Part shown: positions 57,801 through 64,000 of the stretch, piece after piece
Numbering within the stretch: position 1 is the stretch's first letter
How the letters are laid out: every line of letters starts with the position of its first letter
Origin: Serinus canaria
Lineage: Eukaryota > Chordata > Aves > Passeriformes > Fringillidae
Length of the DNA: 64,000 nucleotides
NCBI RefSeq assembly: GCF_022539315.1
Contig: NC_066316.1
Location: 25,967,245-26,031,244, forward strand
Reading direction: 5' to 3'
Made by a program: the position numbers and the translations under genes
Notes under the pieces: generated by a model
Told to the model about the DNA's origin: nothing
Seen by the model: only the letters and a program-made list of their open reading frames with translations
The model's database searches: none

Positions 57801-58838
57801 ACTTACTATGTTGTGTATTCCTCATGCAAAAATCAGGTGATTATTTTATCTTTACTTGCTTTTGCTTACGGAGAAATTAAGGTAAATTCACTGTCATAAC
57901 AAGTATAAGCTGTTCTAAACACAAACTGTTACTATGCACAATTATTAAAATATTCAAAATTTTTACTTAAGAAATTGAGTAAACCAGCATTTTTTTATCA
58001 GGAAAGCTTCACTGTCTTTTATTTTAGTCAGTGATGGGAAATGTTTGTATTGTTTGCCACTTACCCTTGGGCTTCTTGAATTGAGTGTATACATGTTGTG
58101 CAATTCTTTCAGTTTTTCTTTGATCCTCTTTGTCATAACTTTGTATGTTGGTGAAATGTTATTCCAGTTTTTTTGCTCTGATTTCAGAAGGTTCTTGTGC
58201 AAAAGGTCTGAAGTTACTATGGATGTATTTTGCTTCCTTTTGGAAGGGACTTTTGCTCCTTCCTGCTAAGTAAGGAAAGACAACAATGGCTACAAGCCAG
58301 CACACCAATCTGAACACATTGAGGCAATACCCCCTGAGCCACAGGCCCAAAATCACCTTTGTGTTATTACTAAAGTATATGAGAGTAAAAAAACAGCCCA
58401 CAGTAGTTGGTATGTGTTTTATTTTAACTCTTCCTGATCTTTTGGGAGGCACTGTCAAATGTGCTTTACTTGACACATTGAGGTCTTCTCTTCAAAATTT
58501 AGGGTACTATTAATATATGCTCTGAATTGATTATAAGTAAATATGTTTGTTCCTGTTCTAGAACTAGGTTTTACTTTTTATGGAATTCCATTATTTTTCC
58601 TTCTTCACAGTTTTCTTTCATAATGTCCTGTCTTTAGAGTGTAATTTCTTATTTCCTTTCCTAGACAATAGTGCCCACACCTCTGTCCCTGTACCTCCGA
58701 CTCCCAGCAGCTCATTCAGGTTCTTGCTCCACCTCCTCAAGTGTTAATACAAATGTTCATTACCTGCAGAATGAAGTGAACTGATATGGGTTCCACAAAA
58801 ATTTTATCAGGAATAAGTTTAAGGATCTGGTTTTCCAT
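45734..58838 (-). CDS. PREPL: PREPL (prolyl endopeptidase-like), last exon not found
   Basis: Serine hydrolase of the prolyl oligopeptidase family S9, cytosolic and mitochondrial, acting as a (thio)esterase and linked to AP-1 vesicle trafficking; human loss causes congenital myasthenic syndrome 22. Eleven well-supported minus-strand exons and one tentative 5' exon join in matching phases to about 648 codons: N-terminal extension, seven-bladed propeller region about 92-425, then the alpha/beta hydrolase part. Visible signatures are [24 protein letters not shown], nucleophile Ser533 in [11 protein letters not shown], and Asp619 in [10 protein letters not shown]. The catalytic His exon (QPGGNH) was not found. 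The human protein is 727 residues, so about 50 C-terminal residues are lacking. The junction after 52078 appears to use a GC donor. The gene is head to head with CAMKMT and converges on SLC3A1. Confidence 0.94.
46361..46386. repeat. Perfect 10-bp hairpin with 6-nt loop
   Basis: TTTAATACCT (46361-46370), loop ctagaa, then AGGTATTAAA (46377-46386), an exact inverted repeat in the PREPL intron. Confidence 0.88.
46386..46462. repeat. Direct repeat plus perfect 14-bp hairpin
   Basis: atcagtggaaagtacctcca at 46386-46405 recurs at 46443-46462 with one change. The second copy also forms the right arm of a perfect hairpin: TGGAGGTATTTTCC (46429-46442), loop atcagt, GGAAAATACCTCCA (46449-46462). Confidence 0.9.
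46808..46957 (-). CDS. PREPL: PREPL exon, hydrolase domain
   Basis: Acceptor atgacttctaag preceded by a 17-T tract (46970-46986 on the opposite strand); donor gtaaaa. Fifty codons: [20 protein letters not shown], then [20 protein letters not shown] and [10 protein letters not shown], nearly identical to human. Confidence 0.95.
47141..47357 (-). CDS. PREPL: PREPL exon with catalytic serine
   Basis: Acceptor taaatttcag and donor gtgagc. It reads [20 protein letters not shown], then [20 protein letters not shown] and the nucleophile elbow [15 protein letters not shown], with Ser533 as the catalytic serine, ending AMVLQ in phase 0. Confidence 0.95.
48748..48923 (-). CDS. PREPL: PREPL exon, start of hydrolase domain
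   Basis: Acceptor tccttcttttccag and donor gtaagt. It reads [20 protein letters not shown], then [18 protein letters not shown] and [10 protein letters not shown], one of the best conserved S9 stretches (oxyanion-hole region). It ends two bases into Arg. Confidence 0.95.
49662..49865 (-). CDS. PREPL: PREPL exon, end of propeller
   Basis: Acceptor catgttttctcag and donor gtaaga; 68 codons, phase 0. It reads [20 protein letters not shown], then [20 protein letters not shown] and TRLLAKSK, the link into the hydrolase domain. Confidence 0.93.
51249..51272 (+). repeat. A24 homopolymer in PREPL intron
   Basis: Twenty-four consecutive A on the plus strand, 46 bp from the donor end of the PREPL exon at 51318-51503, on its intron side. 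Confidence 0.9.
51318..51503 (-). CDS. PREPL: PREPL exon, propeller
   Basis: Acceptor ttttttttgtag and donor gtatgt; 62 codons, phase 0 at both ends. It reads [20 protein letters not shown], then [20 protein letters not shown] and [18 protein letters not shown], matching human [20 protein letters not shown]. Confidence 0.93.
52078..52294 (-). CDS. PREPL: PREPL exon, propeller; apparent GC donor
   Basis: Acceptor gattccctacag. It reads [20 protein letters not shown], then [31 protein letters not shown] and EPAEYK. Joining to the next exon (LMKAPV) in the same register as human EFKLMRT requires the exon to end at the AAG at 52080-52078. There the intron begins gcaatt, a GC rather than GT donor. 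The nearest in-frame GT (gttggc) would add 24 residues. Confidence 0.88.
54582..54705 (-). CDS. PREPL: PREPL exon, propeller
   Basis: Acceptor tttttttccag and donor gtaata. It completes EW and reads [20 protein letters not shown], then [19 protein letters not shown]. It is about five residues shorter than human, which has an acidic KDEEDED stretch here. It ends two bases into an Arg codon. Confidence 0.9.
56638..56841 (-). CDS. PREPL: PREPL exon, propeller
   Basis: Acceptor ctatctaatag and donor gtaagt. It reads [20 protein letters not shown], then [20 protein letters not shown] and [20 protein letters not shown], closely parallel to human [20 protein letters not shown]. It ends one base into a Glu codon. 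Confidence 0.93.
57496..57562 (-). CDS. PREPL: PREPL exon, first propeller strand
   Basis: Acceptor gtattgaacag and donor gtaagg. It reads [20 protein letters not shown], then DD, parallel to human [20 protein letters not shown]. It starts in phase 0 and ends one base into the next codon. Confidence 0.88.
58065..58262 (-). CDS. PREPL: PREPL exon, N-terminal extension
   Basis: Minus-strand acceptor ttacttagcag and donor gtaagt after cccaagg; 66 codons in phase 0. It contains [17 protein letters not shown] and [17 protein letters not shown], matching the human [20 protein letters not shown] and FEKVRTKLETQ region in spacing and partly in residues. It probably carries the short-isoform start codon. 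Confidence 0.75.
58764..58838 (-). CDS. PREPL: Tentative 5' coding exon of PREPL
   Basis: ATG at 58838-58836 opens [20 protein letters not shown], then HFILQ, ending at a plausible donor (ctgcag before gtaatg) in phase 0, matching the next exon. The frame stays open upstream of the ATG for some distance, so the exon could extend. Resemblance to the human N-terminal extension is weak. An alternative start is the Met of [10 protein letters not shown] in the next exon, near the human short-isoform start. Confidence 0.4.
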
Positions 58839-61359
58839 GAAATGTGGGATTACTGCTACCTCACTGCCAACAAAGCTATCTTCTATTGTAATAAATGTTA
58901 AAAGTGTGTTAAAACTACTAGAGCAATGCTACTTCCTCTAGCATGCTGTGAAATCTCACTTGATCAAGTAGCAACCTTCACAAGTTATGTTACACTACCG
59001 TTTTGCACAGATCACACAAGGTAGCATTTTAAAACACTCAAGGTATGATTTGAATGTGTCTAAGCTTAAAAAGCAGCCTGTGCTTCATATCCTGTTTCCA
59101 CTTTCCATTAAGGAATGTTGGTTTGTTCCTAGTTTGTCTTCAGAAACACATAAAACCCAAAATGTGAATGTTTCAAGTAGACTCTGAAAGGGAAACCATC
59201 TGCTCCAGTTACCAAACTCCCTATGAACAGAAACCACACCACTGCTGAGAGCTGAGGGTGTCTGTCACTGGTTCAGACAAGTCCTCCCTGTCACCTGGCA
59301 TAAGGCAAAGAAATTGTGAAGGCTCTTTTAGAGAAGCTCTAGAGCAAGTGAGTGACTGGTGAAGAGGAACAAAGTGCTGGATACCAAAGGTGTACCACCT
59401 CACCCAGTCACTGGAAAAACTGTTTTAAGACAACACCATGCCCCAAACACAATGCAACCAAATAAAACAGGAGCCATAAATGGATACTTAGAAAAGCAAA
59501 AGAATGGGACAAGACAGATGATTTTCCCCAGCCTTAAGCATTTTTAGCTCAGTAATTTCCTACCCTGAACATAGTTTCTGGTTAAAAAGTCTCTCTCATA
59601 TATGACATATCTATATCTCATATATGTCTCCCCTTATACCTATGTAAAATTTAAGCATCCACAACTTATTTTGACAAGTTCCACACTTTATGAATCTTTT
59701 GATGATTGTCCTTCTTTTGCTTTCAGCAATTCCCATTGTATTCATTTGGAAATATTATATAGAGCTGGTGGTGACAGTGTAGGGATGTATTAAGAGGTAC
59801 AGTACACCTCCCTGCCTGGGGAAAATCCAGCAATCTTGAAAGATTTTCAGGATAGCAGAGGATCTCAGTGACAACTTATGTGCAAACATTTGCTCCAAAG
59901 CAAACAGGCACAGCCCCCTTTCAGGTGAAAGCCATGTTTGCATCCTGGGACCAGTGACACAGAGCCACATTTGTAACAACTGTGTTAGTGAAGTTCCACT
60001 GAGTAAACTGAACACACACTCTCATCCCTCCAGACCTCCTGTGTTCTCCTTGAAACATTTGCTTACATTTGAGACACAGATCAGGAACTCTTTACTTCAT
60101 GGTGACAAATATAAGAGCTACAACAAGACAACCTCTGTGTCACCTCTGAAGAAACACTGTCAATTTGAAACAATTTTAGGACAACCACACACCCATCTGA
60201 AAACACGTTTAAGGATCAAATAAACCAAAACAAACATCTTTTTAAACAATACTTATGCATATAAATAAGTTTCTAGGCTGTCATACTGCAGTAAACTTTC
60301 ATAATACCTCTAGCAAAATCTGTATTAGAGACACTGAGACAGAAGACCTAAAATTATTTCAGACTGCTTTCTGACTCTGTGCATGATATACTGCCATCCA
60401 ATTACACAATATTTATTTACAGAAATCAATGCAAATACTTCTTAAAATATAGTTTAGAACATGTGAGCATTATGTTATATTTTAATATGATGGAAACCAT
60501 GACCTTACTGGTCTACACAGAAAAGTCAAGTGTTTTTTGAGACAGCTCAGTCTGGTATAATCAGTTTGGACACTGCCTCTACACTAGCTGATCTCTCCCT
60601 GCAGTTTTCTCCTGACGCTTTACCTAAGTCTGGAAGATACTATTTTTTTCAAAATTACAATAGCAGGAAAATCAACCGAAATGCAGCTTTATGTCAAAAC
60701 AGCATAGGAAAGCTGAACAATGATACATGTCCTTGAATGTAACTGATATCCTGGACTTTATTCCTCTGCTTAAAATCCTCTGGGAAATGTATATTTCTTG
60801 AACATGTGAAAAGTATGGCTGGATCCCTTAACAGATGTGCCAAGGTGGTTGCTGGTATTAGGTCTATATTTAACACTATACCTTGCAGGAAAAGAATCTG
60901 CATGGCAGGATGCTTCCAGGTGGTGCAGTCCTGTGGGTGCATGTACTTTTTGAACAGCCAAGGATGTGGCACTTTTTTGGTGCAATTTTACTGAAAGGAC
61001 ACACTGTTTGAGCAGGGTTATGCTTAGAGTAGTACTTGGCACTGAAGCTCATCCTTTGGAGAAGATTCCGCAGTCCAACGCAGCACATCCTAACCTTCAT
61101 TTCGTGAAAAATTCTGAAAAATTCGTGAAATTTCTGAAAACCCCGAACTGCTGATCATTTACACTGTGCGTGTGAAATATACACAATGTAAACTTCAGGC
61201 GTAAATATACATACATACAGAGGAAACAGACATAGCGTAAACTTCTTCTTTCAAAGAAATGTGATTGATTCACTACGTAAATCAAATGAGAATAAGTTAA
61301 ACTTTGTCTGTTTGTTAACAACTGGTACCCACATTTTAACCTGAACATTCCGGGCGGCC
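58839..61359 (-). other. PREPL: PREPL 5' intron region
   Basis: About 2.5 kb between the tentative first coding exon and the CpG island, presumably PREPL intron 1. Open frames here look like chance. No mobile element is recognised. Confidence 0.5.
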
Positions 61360-61760
61360 TAAAGTTTAACTCCAGTGAAACTGAGGGGAAGGGGAGCTGC
61401 AACCGCGCACGTCAAAACGCTGGACAGAACACAGGGAAAGTTTGGAGAAGCCGTCCCCGCTCCGTTCCCCATCATCTAACACCAAACCCACGCTCTCTCC
61501 CGAGGCTCCATGGGCAGCAGCAGCAGCTGAACCCCGTTCGCAGGAGCACTGCAGGGGACGGGCCCCACGTGTCCGGCCGGGCCCGGCGCGGGCCCATTCC
61601 CCGCCGACGCTGCCCGTCCGCCCGCGGCCCGCCCAAGCACTCGCCATGGCCGTGGCGCCGCCGCCGCTCCTGCCGCTCCCGCTCCCGCTGCGCCGGGGCT
61701 GCCCGGGATCGGACGCCGGCCGGCCGGGCGGCAGCGCTCCCGGGGGCGCTGCCCGTAACG

Positions 61761-61771
61761 AAGATGGCGGC
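61761..61771 (+). promoter_or_regulatory. YY1-type motif
   Basis: AAGATGGCGGC, the classic YY1 core found near start sites of CpG-island promoters, here in the PREPL/CAMKMT island. Confidence 0.5.
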
Positions 61772-62013
61772 AGGGCGCTTCAGCAGCCGCGGCGGCCGAG
61801 CGCCGCTGATGTCAGCGCCGGGACGCGGACCCACGGCGGGGCGGGCACGCTCCTTAGGGCTGCTTTCCCGGGCGGTCGCCGTGCCACACCCAGTCCTGTC
61901 CCCGGGCGCGGTGGCCACGGGCGACTTGTCTTGAGGCGCACCCACGCCGTGCCGGGCCTGAAGGGCACCGCGCCTCCTCGGCCGCCGAGAGTCGCTCGGC
62001 GCTGCCCTTAGCA

Positions 62014-62024
62014 AAGATGGCCGC
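62014..62024 (+). promoter_or_regulatory. YY1-type motif
   Basis: AAGATGGCCGC, second YY1-like core in the same orientation, 127 bp upstream of the CAMKMT start codon, so probably near its transcription start. Confidence 0.5.
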
Positions 62025-62150
62025 GCCCCTCCTCCCGCTCCATCCCTAGCCCGGCCGGTCCCGCAGCCGCTGGATGCTCAGCGGCGCGTCCCCGCCGCCC
62101 AAGACAGCGCTCCCTCCCGCCGCACCAGCTCCTGGCGCTCCCGCCGCCGC

Positions 62151-62249
62151 ATGGCCGAGGCTGCCGGCTCTGCGGGCCGCCCCGCCGCGGGCAGGTGCGG
62201 GGCGAGCGGCGCGGCGGCGGCCCGAGCCCGCTGGCGGCTGCTCGGACAG
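62151..62249 (+). CDS. CAMKMT: CAMKMT first coding exon (calmodulin-lysine N-methyltransferase), partial gene
   Basis: CAMKMT trimethylates Lys115 of calmodulin; it is a class I, family 16-type methyltransferase. Only exon 1 is in the window. The ATG at 62151 opens MAEAAGSAGRPAAGRCGASG, then AAAARARWRLLGQ, ending at donor gtaggg in phase 0. The end RWRLLGQ parallels human ARWKLLRQ just before its first intron, and the Ala/Gly-rich start resembles the human N-terminus. The SAM-binding domain is encoded by exons beyond 64,000. Support comes from the short match, the CpG island and the conserved order next to PREPL. Confidence 0.85.
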
Positions 62250-64000
62250 GTAGGGGGAGCCCGCGGGCGGGGGGCGGCATGGCGGGGCGGGCGGCGGCGC
62301 AGCCTGAGGGCAGCGCGGGGGCTCGCCCTGTTCCTCGGGCCGGGCTGTGCCCAGGGCGGCGGTGAGGCGGGTCCCGCGCCCCTCCAGGAGGATTGCGGAG
62401 GAGGGTCACGTAAAGGGGCTTGCACCACTCTCCCTGGAAAATGCGATAATAAAAATATGTACATATATATGTATGCACCTAACCCTCTCTAAAGAGAGGG
62501 GAAGCGCAGGGGCAAGCGCTGATCCCTTCACTCTCGTGACTGGTGACAGGACTTAAGGGAATGGCCTGAAGTTGAGCAGGCGAGGTTTAGATGTTAGAAA
62601 AAGGTTTTTCACCCAGAGGATGGCTGGGCACTGGAGCAGGCTCCCCAGGGAAGTGGTGTCAGGCAAGCCTGACAAGAGTTGAAGCCTGTTAGAGTTGGAG
62701 TATTTGGACAATGTTCTGAGGCACGCAGTGTGACTCTTGCAGTGTCCTGTGCAGGGCCAGGAGTTGGACTCGATGGTCCTCATGGGTCCCTTCCAACTCA
62801 GCTTGTTCTGTGCTTTTATGATTCTAAAGTGTGCCTTCAGTCGATCCCCCAAACTGCTCATGGCCTGTGTTAAAGGAGGAGGACCAGCATCCCGCTGGCA
62901 CCCCTACTGCCCGAGGGGATTTTCAGGCCATGGTTTGACACCTTCCATCGATGCCGCTGGGGCTGGTTGTCCTGGCTGCCACCTCAGACTGCCTTTGGGG
63001 GGGAGCTGGGGCGAGACCCCGCTCACCTGGCTGTGAAAACTGCATTTTGCTGAGGGGCTGTGCCTGGAGGAAGGTGAGGAGGAAGAAGGAGCAAGTGGTG
63101 ACATCTGTGCTGTGGTAAACAGCAGCTCCTCAGCTGCAGCCTTCCACTATTTTAGACCCTTTTGGAACAGTGCAAGGCTGGAAAGGATTCCTCTGCAGAT
63201 GAGTGTAGGCATAAAGACTTAAAAATCCTAGTCTGTTTCATTGACTGTTTTTGTTATGGGGTGTGAAATTTACAGCCCTCACTTGAGTGTTTGTTTCTGT
63301 GCAGAGGACATCTGGAGCTGCCTATTGACAGAGGATGGAGGGGTGGCACTGACTCAGTGTTGGCAGCCAGGTTGGAAGGGGCACCTGCCTGCAGCTGGGT
63401 CACAGTGGGAAGCCTGGGGACATCAATATTGCACTTCATGTGTGCTTTTGAGTTTGAAATTTGCTGGTCCTGTTAAACAGGACCAACTTCTGTTTTATTA
63501 TACTCCAAAGCAGGAAATGTCAAAGTTACTGGTAGGAATATCAGGTTTGTCTTTGTAGGTTTCTGTTCTAGCGGCCTATGTAAGCTGCACTCTGTGGCTG
63601 TACTAGCTGTTATTTCTTCTCAACATGTAGTGCCTTTGGCATGTTCCTGTCTCTTAAAATCATAAGGAGCTTTTCATAACAACCCCATAGACTGGGGTTG
63701 TCCAAGAGTGCATGTAGGTATTTGGGGGGGAAGGCTTCTCTTTTTTCCTCAAACTACATGGATCTGTGACCTTTACCTCTGCAGATTCTCTTGATTTTTC
63801 CATGTTCTTTAGCTTTTCTGTTGATTTTTATATGGTACAATGAGCAAGGATCAATTTAATCTTACTGGTATATCTGAAGTAAAAATCAGTTCTGTGCTCT
63901 TTGATACAGTGCTGCTCAGATCTATCTATGGATTGGAAGAAGGTATCAACCTCCCTTTAAATCCATTTTTAAAGGAGCACTGTCAAAGTGTTTCTTACAA
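62250..64000 (+). other. CAMKMT: CAMKMT intron 1 (start)
   Basis: Begins GC-rich, then contains a CR1 3' end (62548-62828). No second CAMKMT exon is recognised before the window ends. Confidence 0.7.
62548..62828 (+). mobile_element. CR1 LINE 3' end
   Basis: Sense-orientation CR1: gaggtttagatgttagaaaa, ctggagcaggctccccaggg, ggagttggactcgatggtcc, and the terminal tatgattcta. It is 5'-truncated, about 280 bp, and retains the typical CR1 3' terminus. Confidence 0.9.

Larger units (their letters stand above)
45861..58763 (-). other. PREPL: PREPL introns
   Basis: Introns of about 0.5-2.3 kb in AT-rich DNA. Notable contents: two perfect hairpins and a direct repeat at 46361-46462, a run of 24 A at 51249-51272 on the plus strand (a T tract in PREPL sense), and a C-rich tract at 57177-57192. 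No further exon or mobile element is recognised. Confidence 0.75.
61360..62440. promoter_or_regulatory. CpG island, bidirectional PREPL/CAMKMT promoter
   Basis: A sharp rise to very C+G-rich, CpG-dense sequence between the PREPL 5' end (minus) and the CAMKMT ATG (plus). Two YY1-type motifs lie in it, AAGATGGCGGC at 61761-61771 and AAGATGGCCGC at 62014-62024. No TATA box is evident. In mammals these genes share a head-to-head promoter. The large overlapping open frames here reflect base composition. PREPL non-coding exon 1 should lie here but its donor cannot be chosen. Confidence 0.8.

Noticed and set aside
61442..62014. Long overlapping open frames on both strands in the CpG island
   Set aside because: They are Pro/Arg/Gly/Ala-rich in every frame, as expected from GC-rich DNA without stops, and match no family. 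The segment is better explained as a promoter.
1..64000. CRISPR arrays, operons, tRNA or rRNA genes, viral insertions
   Set aside because: The tandem repeats seen are few, short and irregular, without spacers. No tRNA-like box A and box B pairs or rRNA segments were recognised, and no retroviral gene motifs were seen.

Overview
The window is vertebrate nuclear DNA, most probably from a bird. Its genes are split into short exons with GT-AG junctions and compact introns. The only transposon family I recognise is CR1: three fragments with the avian-type 3' end (the ATGATTCTA tail, or its complement in minus-oriented copies). The gene order PPM1B - SLC3A1 - PREPL - CAMKMT is the block known from human 2p21. 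Gene identities come from spliced translations compared with remembered human proteins; no database search was possible.

Layout. (1) 1-19.5 kb, plus strand: the 3' half of PPM1B (PP2C-beta phosphatase), with three shared exons and then two alternative terminal exons. One is a GC-rich exon at 15.8-16.05 kb; the other is a tiny exon at 17.64 kb ending in SGDLEDPW. Each has its own 3'UTR and poly(A) signals. (2) 19.5-30.2 kb: intergenic, with small tandem and inverted repeats and a GC-rich patch at 27.7-28.06 kb. (3) 30.2-42.4 kb, plus strand: complete SLC3A1 (rBAT) in ten coding exons. (4) 42.4-45.7 kb: a tail-to-tail interval with a short telomere-like array. The last PREPL exon should lie here but I could not find it. 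(5) 45.7-58.8 kb, minus strand: PREPL, eleven well-supported coding exons plus a tentative 5' exon. (6) 61.36-62.44 kb: a CpG-rich head-to-head promoter. (7) 62.15 kb onward, plus strand: first coding exon of CAMKMT and the start of its intron 1.

The four genes are not an operon and have unrelated jobs: phosphatase signalling, subunit of a renal/intestinal cystine transporter, a prolyl-oligopeptidase-like hydrolase, and calmodulin lysine methylation. They are linked by position only: SLC3A1 and PREPL converge, PREPL and CAMKMT diverge from one CpG island.

I found no new gene system. The points most worth a second look are: loss of all three GH13 catalytic carboxylates in this rBAT while its calcium-site residues stay; absence of the PREPL exon carrying the catalytic His next to a telomere-like array; an inferred GC-AG intron in PREPL; a rewritten GC-rich PPM1B C-terminus; and several perfect short hairpins, three of which have 6-nt loops.
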